From DATBLZ01 sp036555065 (lineage in GTDB: Bacteria; Pseudomonadota; Gammaproteobacteria; Steroidobacterales; Rariloculaceae), in contig DATBLZ010000162.1 in NCBI GenBank assembly GCA_036555065.1, forward strand, positions 1 through 39,995: a DNA stretch of 39,995 nt. The letters are read 5' to 3'. Positions within the stretch are counted from its first letter, which is position 1. Each line of letters opens with the position of its first letter. Under the pieces are notes generated by a model. The model was given only the letters and a program-made list of their open reading frames with translations, searched no databases and was not told where the DNA came from. Of this stretch, positions 1 to 8,082 are shown piece by piece. A program made the position numbers and the translations under genes.

Positions 1-753
1 CTTGCCGCCGAGGGATGCGACGTCGTGGTTGCCGCGAAGACTACCGTGGCCGATCCGAAGCTCCCCGGGACCATTCACGACACTGCGCGCGAGATCGAGG
101 CGCTCGGCCGTAGTGCGCTGGCAGCCGAGCTCGACGTGCGCGACGACGCGTCCATCGAGCGGGTCGTCGCGCAGGCTCTTGCCCGGTGGGGACGCATCGA
201 CTTCCTCGTCAACAACGCCGCGGCACTCTACTGGCACCCGGTCGTCGACACGGAGATGAGACGCTTCGACTTGGTCATCGGCGTCAACGTGCGCGGGGCG
301 TTCGCCTGCACGCGCCACGTGTTGCCGTCGATGATCGCGCGCCAGTTTGGGCACATCCTGATGCTGTCGCCGCCGGTGAATCCTCACGCCGCCAGCGGTA
401 AAGTCGCCTACGCGATCAGCAAGTTCGGCATGACGATCATCGCCCAAGGGGTTGCCGACGAGGTCCGCGGCCACAACGTCGCCGCGAACGCGCTCTGGCC
501 CGCAACGCTGATCGAGAGTCAGGCGACCATCCGCTTCGGGCTCGGCAGGCGGGCGCAGTGGCGCAAACCCGACATCGTCGCCGACGCGATGGTCGGGATC
601 TTCGCCAAGGAGCCGCGCACTTTCACCGGGCAGACACTCATCGACGAGGACTTTCTGCGCGCCGAAGGGATGACCGACTTCGCGCGCTACCGGTGCGATC
701 CGGAGCACGAACCTCCCCGCGTCGGCTTCGACTTCAAGCTTCAGGCCGGCTGA
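1..753 (+). CDS. Short-chain dehydrogenase/reductase, HSDL2-like (5' truncated)
   Basis: The reading frame is open from the first base of the window, so the N-terminus, including the Gly-rich NAD(P)-binding loop, lies outside. What remains (250 residues) has the SDR hallmarks: a VNNAA motif near residue 70, a Ser in the LMLSPP segment, and the catalytic pair YAISK (Tyr137, Lys141 counted from the window edge). The LSPP and NALWP segments resemble the hydroxysteroid-dehydrogenase-like 2 (HSDL2) branch rather than FabG. The substrate is unknown. The next gene begins 15 bases after the stop on the same strand. The internal ATG at 25 would cut the Rossmann fold and is not the start. Confidence 0.85.
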   Translation, partial: LAAEGCDVVVAAKTTVADPKLPGTIHDTAREIEALGRSALAAELDVRDDASIERVVAQALARWGRIDFLVNNAAALYWHPVVDTEMRRFDLVIGVNVRGAFACTRHVLPSMIARQFGHILMLSPPVNPHAASGKVAYAISKFGMTIIAQGVADEVRGHNVAANALWPATLIESQATIRFGLGRRAQWRKPDIVADAMVGIFAKEPRTFTGQTLIDEDFLRAEGMTDFARYRCDPEHEPPRVGFDFKLQAG

Positions 754-756
754 ACC

Positions 757-762
757 TATAAT
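757..762 (+). promoter_or_regulatory. Possible -10 box (TATAAT) giving a leaderless transcript
   Basis: A perfect TATAAT lies between the SDR stop and the ATG at 769. Transcription starting about seven bases downstream would begin at or next to the ATG, and no Shine-Dalgarno is visible before that ATG. The -35 region (around 733-739) is poor, so this rests mainly on the -10 match. Confidence 0.35.
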
Positions 763-768
763 GAGCTA

Positions 769-1680
769 ATGCACACGCGCTACCAGCTCAGGGATTTCTC
801 CGGCGCCACGCCCGCGCAGATCGAGAATGCGATGGAGCGCTCGGAGGTCGTCTATTGGGAGCACTGCCCGATCGAGCTCCCGGCGAAGCAGGATCTCGAC
901 TTCATGCGCGGCGAGATGGCGGCCGTGCTCAAAGCCAAGAACGTCAGCTACCACCCCGAGTCGGACTCCATTCCGCGCTTCGAAGCGCCGGCTGAGGTGA
1001 CTAACCGCGTCGAGCAGATCTTGCGCACACATGGGCAGCGCGTCGAGCAGTTCTTGCGGCGCGTCTTGCCCGACTATGTTCCCGGATGGTCGCTTGGAAC
1101 GACGAGCTTCCGCCCCGTCGAGGAGCGCGGCCGTGATCTGAAGCCGCGGTCGAGCAACGAGCTCGTGCATATCGACGCGGGCGCCTATGGCGCGACGAAC
1201 GGCGCGCGGATACTGCGCTTCTTCGTGAATGTGCATCCCGAGCGCGAACGCATTTGGGGCACCAAGGGCAGCTTCTACGACCTCATGCACAAGCACCGCG
1301 AGCTCTGGCAAGCGGCGCGCGGCACCAAGAATCGCGTGCCGTTGCAGAAGACGCCGCTCGACAACGCCTATAGCGGCCTCGTGCGTACATTGAGCAGAAT
1401 CTATCCGCTCGCGCGCGTAATCGATTCGAGCCCCTACGACCGGTCGATGCGGCGAATTCACAATTACATGAAGGAGACTCCGGCTTTCATCGAGGATCTC
1501 AAGGACTACAAGGAGATCCATTTCCCACCGCTGTCGGCCTGGATGGTATTCACCGACGGCATCAGCCATTCGGTTTTGAGCGGTCAACACGCGCTCGTTA
1601 CGACGGCGCTGATCCCGCTCGCGAATTGCCGGAATCAGGAGCTCACGCCTTACGGCATCCTGGCCAAGTCGGCCGCCTGA
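769..1680 (+). CDS. Kdo-hydroxylase (KdoO) family Fe(II)/2-oxoglutarate oxygenase
   Basis: The 303-residue protein has the layout of the Kdo hydroxylase family: an N-terminal YWEHCPIELP segment, a central HIDAG iron-binding motif (His134, Asp136) followed by NGARILRFFVNVHP, and a C-terminal FPPLSAWMVFTDGISHSV block with the distal iron ligand His267. In characterised members the enzyme hydroxylates the 3-position of Kdo in lipid A-core at the inner membrane, using Fe(II), O2 and 2-oxoglutarate. No LPS genes flank it here, so the substrate could differ. Family assignment is by recalled motif similarity. The start ATG has no clear Shine-Dalgarno but follows a TATAAT. Confidence 0.72.
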   Translation: MHTRYQLRDFSGATPAQIENAMERSEVVYWEHCPIELPAKQDLDFMRGEMAAVLKAKNVSYHPESDSIPRFEAPAEVTNRVEQILRTHGQRVEQFLRRVLPDYVPGWSLGTTSFRPVEERGRDLKPRSSNELVHIDAGAYGATNGARILRFFVNVHPERERIWGTKGSFYDLMHKHRELWQAARGTKNRVPLQKTPLDNAYSGLVRTLSRIYPLARVIDSSPYDRSMRRIHNYMKETPAFIEDLKDYKEIHFPPLSAWMVFTDGISHSVLSGQHALVTTALIPLANCRNQELTPYGILAKSAA

Positions 1681-1696
1681 TCGGTATGCTCGGCGA

Positions 1697-1966
1697 ATGC
1701 CGCAGATCTACTTCACGCCCAATCTGACGCGGCACACGGCCTGCCCGCCGACGGCGATCGCAGCCGGCACCGTCGCAGAGCTCCTCGAGCGCTACTTCGA
1801 GCGCTGGCCGGACGTGCGCGGTTTCGTGCTCGACGATCAGGGTCACGTGCGTAAGCACGTCAAGGTTCTCGTCGACGGCCGCAACGTGCTCGACCGCGCG
1901 GGCCTCAGCGATCGGCTCGCGAGCGACAGTGAGGTATACGTTTTCCAGGCGTTATCGGGGGGTTGA
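1697..1966 (+). CDS. MoaD/ThiS-like ubiquitin-fold protein
   Basis: An 89-residue protein ending in ALSGG. The Gly-Gly terminus, the V(K)VLVDGRNV strand and the DxDSEVYVFQALSGG ending are the ubiquitin-like beta-grasp pattern of the MoaD/ThiS sulfur carriers, whose C-terminal glycine is adenylated by an E1-like enzyme. No MoaE, MoeB or ThiF homologue is in the window. The gene is followed directly by a BNR-repeat protein with almost no gap, implying co-translation. It could be a sulfur carrier or a protein modifier; the sequence does not decide. Confidence 0.8.
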   Translation: MPQIYFTPNLTRHTACPPTAIAAGTVAELLERYFERWPDVRGFVLDDQGHVRKHVKVLVDGRNVLDRAGLSDRLASDSEVYVFQALSGG

Positions 1967-1968
1967 TC

Positions 1969-3075
1969 GTGAGCGACACCGTGCTCGTCGCAACGCGCAA
2001 GGGACTTTTCATCGTCAAACGCAAGGCGCGCCGCTGGGAGATCGCGAGCGCCGCGTTGCTCGGCGATCCCGTGACGATGGTGCTCGAAGATCGCAACGGC
2101 GCGATTCACGCGGCGCAGGACATGGGCCATTTCGGCGTCAAGCTCAAGCGCTCTCTCGACGGCGGCGCCACGTGGGAGGAGCGCGCGGCGCCTACGTACC
2201 CGCCAAAACCGGAAGGCGTCGAGGAGCTCGACCCCGTCCGCCGTGCACCGGTACCGTGGACGCTCAAGACCGTATGGTCGCTCGAGACGGGCGGCAAAAG
2301 TCGCGACGGTGAGCTCTGGTGCGGGACGATTCCGGGCGGGCTTTTCCGTTCCCGGGACGGGGGCGAGAGTTGGTCGATCGTCGACAGCCTCTGGAACGAT
2401 CCGCGCCGCAAGCAATGGGTCGGCGGCGGCGCCGACTTTCCCGGTATTCACTCGATCATGATCGATCCGCGCAACCCCAACGTCATTCGCATCGGCGTCT
2501 CGTGCGCGGGCCTCTGGGTCAGCCGCGACGACGGCGCGACTTGGCAATGTGAAGGCAAAGGCATGCGTGCCGAATACCTGCCCCCCGAGATGGCCTATGA
2601 GCCGAGCGCCCAGGACCCGCATCGCATCGTCCAATGTCAGCGCTCGCCCGATCGGCTCTGGATTCAGCACCACAACGGGATCTTCAGGAGCACCGACGCG
2701 GGCACCACATGCACGGAGATCAAGGCGCCGCCGTCGAGCTTCGGCTTCGCCGTCGTCGTCCATCCCGAAGACCCCGATCGAGCTTGGTTCGTGCCCGGCG
2801 TCAAAGACCAGTTTCGTTACCCCGTCGACGGGGCGCTCGTCGTCACGCGGACCACGGACGGCGGCGAGAGCTTCGTGGCCCTTCGCGAAGGGTTGCCACA
2901 GAAGCACGCGTACGACCTCGTGTATCGCCACGGCCTCGACATCGACGCGAGCGGCAACCGTCTCGCCTTCGGCAGCACGACGGGCAATCTCTGGATCAGC
3001 GACGACCAGGGCGATCACTGGCAGGAAGTCAGCCACAATCTGCCGCCCGTCTACTGCGTGCGTTTCGCGAGTTGA
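1969..3075 (+). CDS. BNR/sialidase-like beta-propeller protein
   Basis: About 368 residues with repeated Asp-box-like turns: SLDGGATWEE, SRDGGESWSI, SRDDGATWQC, STDAGTTCTE, TTDGGESFVA and SDDQGDHWQE, spaced as propeller blades. These are the S-x-D-G-G-x-x-W loops of WD40/YVTN/BNR repeat and VPS10-like proteins. No sialidase Arg triad or signal peptide is evident, so hydrolase activity should not be assumed. GTG at 1969 is preferred because a six-G run lies about six bases upstream; TTG at 1963, overlapping the previous stop, is the alternative. The pairing with the MoaD/ThiS-like gene suggests a functional link. Confidence 0.8.
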   Translation: MSDTVLVATRKGLFIVKRKARRWEIASAALLGDPVTMVLEDRNGAIHAAQDMGHFGVKLKRSLDGGATWEERAAPTYPPKPEGVEELDPVRRAPVPWTLKTVWSLETGGKSRDGELWCGTIPGGLFRSRDGGESWSIVDSLWNDPRRKQWVGGGADFPGIHSIMIDPRNPNVIRIGVSCAGLWVSRDDGATWQCEGKGMRAEYLPPEMAYEPSAQDPHRIVQCQRSPDRLWIQHHNGIFRSTDAGTTCTEIKAPPSSFGFAVVVHPEDPDRAWFVPGVKDQFRYPVDGALVVTRTTDGGESFVALREGLPQKHAYDLVYRHGLDIDASGNRLAFGSTTGNLWISDDQGDHWQEVSHNLPPVYCVRFAS

Positions 3076-3078
3076 ATC

Positions 3079-4497
3079 ATGTCGGCGACTGCGGCGCTCG
3101 CTGCGTACGTCGCAGATAGCGACCGGGAAGACATACCGACCGACGTTCAGCAGGAAGCCAAGCGCGCTCTGTTGAACTACGTCGGCTGCGCGCTCGGCGG
3201 CAGCGTCGAGCCTGCGCTCGACGTCGCGATCGCGACTCTCGCGCCTTACTCGGGAAAGGCGTCGGCTGTCGTGCTCGGGCGTCGCGAGCGGTTCGACGCA
3301 TTGCACGCTGCGCTCTTGAACGGCATCGGCTCGCACGTGCACGAGTACGACGACACGTTGCCTAAGAACTACATTCACCCGAGCGTGCCCGTTGCGTCGG
3401 CGCTCTTCGCCTACGCGAGCGCCAACCCGGTTTCAGGCCGCGATTTCGTGCATGCATTCGTCCTCGGCTTCGAGACCGAGTCGCGAATCGGCAATGCCGT
3501 CTACCCGGCCCACTACGAAGCCGGCTGGCACATCACCTCGACGACCGGCGTCTTTGGAGCGGCGGCCGCAATCGGCAAGCTGCTCGGCCTCGACTCGAGG
3601 CAGTTGGTTTGGGCGTTCGGTCTGGCGGCGACCCAAGCCGCGGGCATCCGCGAAATGTTCGGCTCGATGGCGAAATCGTTTCAGCCCGGTCGCGCGGCGC
3701 AAAATGGTTACACCGCGGCACTGCTCGCACGCGCGAATTTCACGGCCGGCGAGCGGGCGCTCGAGGGTCCGCGCGGCTTCGCGCCCGTGACCGCCCGCGA
3801 GTTCGATCTCGGCAAGATCACGGCGCGGCTGGGTGAAGACTTCGATCTGCGGGCCAACGCGTACAAGCCCTATGCATGCGGGCTCGTCGTGCACCCGACG
3901 ATCGACGGCTGCAGCCAGATTCGCGCCAAGCACCGCATCGACCCCGCGGCCGTCACGGCGGTGCGGCTGCGCGTCGCGCCGCTCGTTCTCGATCTCTGCG
4001 ACAAGAAGGATCTCGAGCACGCGTTGCAAAGCAAGTACTCGATCTATCATGCGGCCGCAATCGGCCTCGTGCGCGGCAAGGGAGGCCTCCAGGAGTTTAC
4101 CGAAGAAGCCGTGCGCGATCCGACGCTCGTGCGCATTCGCGGCATCACGACCGCAGTCGCGGATCCGTCGATCGGCGAGGATCAGGTCCGCATCGAAGTC
4201 GCCTTGCAGGGCGGCGAGACAATCGAGCTCTTCGTCGCGCAGTCGCTCGGCAACGTGCACCGCCCCCTCACGAATGCGGACCTCGAAGAGAAGTTTCGCG
4301 ATCAGGCCGTGCTCGCGCTGCCCGCCGCGACGGTCGAGACGCTCATCGAGCGTTGTTGGAACATCGATGAGTTCGCGGATGTCGGCGCTCTGTGTCGCGC
4401 GACGATCCCGCGAGCACGGCGCGTAGCGCGAGCGCGCGGCGTCCGGCGCGCCGGCAAGAAGGCGCGCGTGCGCAAAGCGCGCGCGCGCAGGCGGTAG
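3079..4497 (+). CDS. MmgE/PrpD family protein
   Basis: A 472-residue member of the MmgE/PrpD fold (2-methylcitrate dehydratase, aconitate decarboxylase and relatives). Supporting segments are LLNYVGCALGGS near the N-terminus, SHVHEYDDT around residue 90, GWHITSTTGVFGAAAA near 155, KSFQPGRAAQNG near 200 and KPYACGLVVHPTIDG near 260. It lies three bases after the propeller gene and eight before the ABC importer, within a run of same-strand genes, so it may act on an imported organic acid. The last 35 or so residues are an unusual Arg/Ala/Lys-rich basic tail beyond the usual end of the fold. The substrate is unknown. Confidence 0.88.
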   Translation: MSATAALAAYVADSDREDIPTDVQQEAKRALLNYVGCALGGSVEPALDVAIATLAPYSGKASAVVLGRRERFDALHAALLNGIGSHVHEYDDTLPKNYIHPSVPVASALFAYASANPVSGRDFVHAFVLGFETESRIGNAVYPAHYEAGWHITSTTGVFGAAAAIGKLLGLDSRQLVWAFGLAATQAAGIREMFGSMAKSFQPGRAAQNGYTAALLARANFTAGERALEGPRGFAPVTAREFDLGKITARLGEDFDLRANAYKPYACGLVVHPTIDGCSQIRAKHRIDPAAVTAVRLRVAPLVLDLCDKKDLEHALQSKYSIYHAAAIGLVRGKGGLQEFTEEAVRDPTLVRIRGITTAVADPSIGEDQVRIEVALQGGETIELFVAQSLGNVHRPLTNADLEEKFRDQAVLALPAATVETLIERCWNIDEFADVGALCRATIPRARRVARARGVRRAGKKARVRKARARRR

Positions 4498-4505
4498 GGC
4501 GATCG

Positions 4506-5528
4506 ATGTCGCGACTGCTCGGCAAGCCGCGAATGTCCTTCGCCACTTTGGCTCTCGCTGCGGCGCTCGGCTGCTCCGGCGATCGCAGCGACACGGAAAT
4601 CCGCATCCCGCTCGGCGCGGGCGGCGTCGGCTTCTTGCCGCTCATGATGATGCGCGAGCACGGGCTCATCGAGCAGCATGCGCGCGCGGCGGGGCTCGAG
4701 GATCTAAAGGTTACGTGGATCGACCTCGGCGGACCCGCAGTCATGAACGACGCGCTGCTCTCGGAGTCGGTGGACTTCATCGCCGCAGGCCCGCCGGCGT
4801 TCTTGACGCTCTGGGACCGCACGCGCGACTCGGCGCAAGTGGCCGGCGTCGCCGCAATGGCCTCGCTGCCGATGTACCTCAACGCCCGCGCCGCACACCT
4901 GAGCTCGCTCGAAGATCTGACGCCGCAGGATAAGATCGCCGTCACGGCGGTCAAGGTCTCGATACCGGCGATCATCATGCAGATGTACGCGGTCGAGAAA
5001 TACGGTCTCGAGCAAGCCGATCGATTCGATAAGTATACGGTCACGATGACTCATGCCGACGCGCTCGTGACGATGCTCGCGGGCTCGAGCGAGATCAGCG
5101 CGCATTTCACGTCGCCGCCGTTTCATCAACGCGAGATCAAGGACCCCGCGATCCGCACGATCATGAGCTCGGATGACGTCATGGGCGGCGCGACGACCTT
5201 CACGATGCTCTCGACGACGGCGCGGTTCCGGCGCGAGCACCCGGCCGCCTATGCGGCCGTGCTGGCCGCGCTCGAGGATGCCAACGCGATGATCCGCGCC
5301 GACCCGGCCGAGGCGGCGCGCGTCCTGATTGCGGCCGACGGCGGCGGCGGTTTCTCGGTCGATGAGATAGTCGCGGTGCTCGAGGACCCCGACATCGAGT
5401 TCACGACAACGCCGCAGAACCTCCTGAAGTACGCGACGTTCATGCATTCGATCGGCTCGATCGGGAACCGGCCTGAATCGTGGCGGGAGCTCTTCTTCCC
5501 CGAGATCCACGGAGCGCCCGGCAGCTGA
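4506..5528 (+). CDS. ABC transporter substrate-binding lipoprotein, NitT/TauT (SsuA/NMT1-like) type
   Basis: About 340 residues. A short N-terminal hydrophobic stretch ends in AAALGC, a plausible lipobox, so the mature protein is probably lipid-anchored in the periplasm. The body has the NMT1/THI5-like arrangement: IRIPLGAGGVGFLPLMMM, then AGPPAFLTLWDRTRD and HFTSPPFHQREIKD. The ATG at 4506 is chosen because it precedes a proper signal peptide; an ATG at 4533 is a shorter option. The ATPase and permease genes follow directly, making a complete importer. The substrate (sulfonate, amide, pyrimidine precursor or other) cannot be read from the sequence. Confidence 0.82.
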   Translation: MSRLLGKPRMSFATLALAAALGCSGDRSDTEIRIPLGAGGVGFLPLMMMREHGLIEQHARAAGLEDLKVTWIDLGGPAVMNDALLSESVDFIAAGPPAFLTLWDRTRDSAQVAGVAAMASLPMYLNARAAHLSSLEDLTPQDKIAVTAVKVSIPAIIMQMYAVEKYGLEQADRFDKYTVTMTHADALVTMLAGSSEISAHFTSPPFHQREIKDPAIRTIMSSDDVMGGATTFTMLSTTARFRREHPAAYAAVLAALEDANAMIRADPAEAARVLIAADGGGGFSVDEIVAVLEDPDIEFTTTPQNLLKYATFMHSIGSIGNRPESWRELFFPEIHGAPGS

Positions 5529-5543
5529 CGCCGCGGCACTCCT

Positions 5544-6341
5544 ATGACGACCACTCCCAAGGCCAATGCGCCCTTGCTCTCGGTACAGGGCGTCACGCTT
5601 CAATACAGAAACGAAGCGCAGCTCTTCACGGCCACCTATCGCGTGAGCTTCGACGTTCTCGAAGCGGACCGCTTCGTCGTTCTCGGCCCGTCGGGCTGCG
5701 GCAAATCGACGCTGCTCAAGGCGATCGGCGGCTACCTTACGCCGAGCGAAGGACGGATCCTGCTGAGCGGTGCACCGGTGACCGTTCCCGGACCCGATCG
5801 CGCATTCGTCTTTCAGGAGTTCGATCAGCTGCTGCCATGGAAGACCGTGCGTGACAACATCAGCTTCGCGCTGACGGCGAGCCGGAAAATGGCGGCGCGC
5901 GAAGCGCGCGAGCGGGCGTCCCACTTCATCGCCAAGGTCGGCTTGAGCGCGTTCGCCACGAGCTTCCCGCATACACTGTCCGGGGGCATGAAGCAGCGCG
6001 TTGCGATCGCGCGCGCGCTCGCGATGGAGCCGACGATCCTGCTCATGGACGAGCCGTTTGCGGCGCTCGACGCGCTCACGCGCGAGAAGATGCAGGACGA
6101 GCTCTTGCGTCTGTGGGAAGGCGCGAAGTTCACCGTCGTGTTCGTCACGCACTCCATCCCGGAGGCAATCCGGCTCGGCAACCGCATTCTGCTTTTGAGC
6201 GCTCACCCGGGCCAAGCGAAAGCCGAGATCGATTGTCCCGGCGCCGATGTCGCCGATGCGAGCGGCATGCGCCTGTCCCGGCGAATTCAAGAGATTCTGT
6301 TCGACCGCGCCATCGCCGAAGGAGGCGCCGACGATGTCTAA
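5544..6341 (+). CDS. ABC transporter ATPase, NitT/TauT (SsuB/TauB) type
   Basis: A 265-residue cytoplasmic ATPase with Walker A GPSGCGKST, Q-loop VFQEFDQLLPW, signature LSGGMKQRVAIARAL, Walker B ILLMDEPFAALD and H-loop VFVTHSIPEA. The Q-loop followed by LLPW is typical of the nitrate/sulfonate/taurine subfamily. It powers the importer formed with the lipoprotein upstream and the permease downstream. The stop overlaps the permease start by eight bases, and an AAGGAGG lies just before that start, so the two are translationally coupled. Confidence 0.93.
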   Translation: MTTTPKANAPLLSVQGVTLQYRNEAQLFTATYRVSFDVLEADRFVVLGPSGCGKSTLLKAIGGYLTPSEGRILLSGAPVTVPGPDRAFVFQEFDQLLPWKTVRDNISFALTASRKMAAREARERASHFIAKVGLSAFATSFPHTLSGGMKQRVAIARALAMEPTILLMDEPFAALDALTREKMQDELLRLWEGAKFTVVFVTHSIPEAIRLGNRILLLSAHPGQAKAEIDCPGADVADASGMRLSRRIQEILFDRAIAEGGADDV

Positions 6342-7200
6342 CCTGTCTACGACGCGACCCGAGATCATCAACAAGATTCAAGCGCGCGATTTCGCCGTCG
6401 CCGCCGCTGCAACGAGCATCTGGACGCGCCTCTACGCCAACGGCGCGCTGCGCAAAACGCTGCTGCTGCTCGGGCTCGCCGTCGCGTGGGAAGCCTACGC
6501 GCGCGCGCTCGGGAATCCGCTGCTCTTCCCGCCGCTCACGGCCACGGTCGCCGCGCTCGCGCGATCCATCTTGTCGGGCGAGCTGCCGAGCGCGGCCGCG
6601 TACACGCTTGCGCTGTTATTCAAGGGCTACGCGGCGGGGCTCGCGCTCGCGGCGTTGTTGACGGCATTCGCGAGCATGAGCCGCATCGGCGCAGATCTCC
6701 TCGAAACCTTGACGGCCATGTTCAATCCGCTGCCGTCGATCGCGCTCTTGCCGCTCGCGCTGATCTGGTTCGGGTTGGGCGAGGCGAGCGTCATCTTCGT
6801 GCTCATCCACGCGGTGCTCTGGGCCGTCGCCCTCAATACGTACTCCGGGTTCCGCAGCCTGAGCCCCACGCTGCGGATGGTCGGCCGAAACTACGGCCTA
6901 TCCGGCGCCGGGTTCATTACGCGGATTCTGATTCCCGGGGCGTTTCCGAGCATTCTCACGGGTCTCAAGGTCGGTTGGGCGTTCGCCTGGCGCACCTTGA
7001 TCGCCGCCGAGCTCGTGTTCGGCGTTAGCTCCGGCGAAGGCGGCCTCGGCTGGTACATCTTCGAGCACAAGAATCAGCTCTTGATCCCCGAGGTTTTCGC
7101 CGGCCTCTTGACCGTGATCCTATTCGGGTTGTTCGTCGAGAACCTCGTATTCAAAGTCATCGAGGATCGTACGGTGCGCCGCTGGGGTATGGCGATGTAG
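6334..7200 (+). CDS. ABC transporter permease, NitT/TauT (SsuC) type
   Basis: About 288 residues with several hydrophobic membrane segments, starting near KTLLLLGLAVAWEAYARAL. The cytoplasmic coupling segment VGRNYGLSGAGFITRILIP and following GAFPSILTGLKVGWAFAWR match the EAA-loop region of SsuC/TauC permeases. The ATG at 6334, preceded by GGAGG and overlapping the ATPase gene, is chosen over the upstream ATG at 6247, which lies inside the ATPase frame. It is the last gene of the importer operon. Confidence 0.92.
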   Translation: MSNLSTTRPEIINKIQARDFAVAAAATSIWTRLYANGALRKTLLLLGLAVAWEAYARALGNPLLFPPLTATVAALARSILSGELPSAAAYTLALLFKGYAAGLALAALLTAFASMSRIGADLLETLTAMFNPLPSIALLPLALIWFGLGEASVIFVLIHAVLWAVALNTYSGFRSLSPTLRMVGRNYGLSGAGFITRILIPGAFPSILTGLKVGWAFAWRTLIAAELVFGVSSGEGGLGWYIFEHKNQLLIPEVFAGLLTVILFGLFVENLVFKVIEDRTVRRWGMAM

Positions 7201-7281
7201 CCGACGTCGGCGCGGCTTCGGCAGCGATCTTGCGGCTAGCCGCAATTGCGTGCCGGCGAAGCGTGCGCCTATCATGCACGT

Positions 7282-8055
7282 GTGCGTGAGTGGAGATTCC
7301 TTGCGCTTTCGGCCGCCGCGCTCGCAGCGGCGTGCACTCAAGGGCAACCGCCGCCGTCTGCTTCGCCCGAGCCCTCGATCGCATCGCGCGTGCTTGCTGC
7401 GTCCCCGGACGTCATCCGCGCCGCCCCCGAGCTCGACGCCTTCGTCACACAGACTGCGGAAAAAGCGATTGCGGATCACTGCGCGGTTTGTCACGGCGCC
7501 GACCTCACGGGCAAACCCGGTGTTGCGAATCTCGTCGACTTCGACTGGCTCTGGGGCATCACGTTCGAGGAGACGACCAACGTCGCCCCGGTCATGGAGA
7601 TCGAGCAGACGATTCTCTACGGCATTCGCAATACCGACTGCCCGCTGATCGCAGATCAATCGCGATACGGCGGGTGCGTGGATACTCGCTATTCCGAGAT
7701 GCCGGCGTACCGCGATATCGGGATCTTCAACGCCGACCAGACCCACGATCTCGTCGAGTATGTCGTCTCCCTGAGCGGCGCAGATGCCGATGCCGATGCC
7801 GGTGCCGCGGCGCGCGGCAAGGAGCTTTGGACGACTTGCATCGAATGCCACGGCGACGACGGCCACGGGTATCGGCCGTACGGCGGGCCCGACCTCACCG
7901 ACGATATTTGGCTCTACGGCGCCGACCGCGCGACGATCACCGACGTCATCCTCGCCGGACGCAAGGGCCAGTGTCCGCCGTGGGCCGACAAGCTCGACGC
8001 GGCGACGGTCAAGTCGCTCGCCGTGTACATCTGGCGCAAGGCGAGCGGCGGCTAA
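7282..8055 (+). CDS. Diheme cytochrome c lipoprotein, CcoP-like
   Basis: A 257-residue protein from GTG 7282. The N-terminus REWRFLALSAAALAAAC is a lipoprotein signal. Two haem c motifs are visible, CAVCH (Cys67-His71) and CIECH (Cys186-His190). The segments DFDWLWG and GGPDLTDDIWLYG, followed by ATITDVILAGRKGQ, strongly resemble the two haem domains of CcoP/FixP of cbb3 oxidase, but the CcoP membrane helix is replaced by a lipid anchor and no ccoNO genes are present. It probably passes electrons from a periplasmic dehydrogenase, plausibly the convergent quinohaemoprotein next door. Confidence 0.8.
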   Translation: MREWRFLALSAAALAAACTQGQPPPSASPEPSIASRVLAASPDVIRAAPELDAFVTQTAEKAIADHCAVCHGADLTGKPGVANLVDFDWLWGITFEETTNVAPVMEIEQTILYGIRNTDCPLIADQSRYGGCVDTRYSEMPAYRDIGIFNADQTHDLVEYVVSLSGADADADAGAAARGKELWTTCIECHGDDGHGYRPYGGPDLTDDIWLYGADRATITDVILAGRKGQCPPWADKLDAATVKSLAVYIWRKASGG

Positions 8056-8057
8056 AG

Positions 8058-8081
8058 ATCGCGGCTGAAGCCGCTCCCACA
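8058..8081. repeat. REP-like palindromic element
   Basis: ATCGCGGCTGAAGCCGCTCCCAC sits in the 27-base gap between two convergent genes and can fold as GCGGCT/AGCCGC. It is a member of the repeat family found throughout this window and may serve as a bidirectional terminator or mRNA end stabiliser. Confidence 0.75.
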
Positions 8082-8082
8082 G

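Noticed and set aside
1843..3378. Minus-strand open frame of 511 codons
   Set aside because: It is antisense to the MoaD/ThiS-like and propeller genes and shows no family motifs; long antisense frames are expected in this GC-rich DNA.
4704..6374. Minus-strand open frame of 556 codons
   Set aside because: It mirrors the substrate-binding protein and ATPase genes, is His/Arg/Asp-rich without domain features, and has no ribosome-binding context.
7230..7245. Perfect 16-base palindrome TTGCGGCTAGCCGCAA
   Set aside because: It has almost no loop and no T tract, and only partly resembles the REP core, so no role can be supported.
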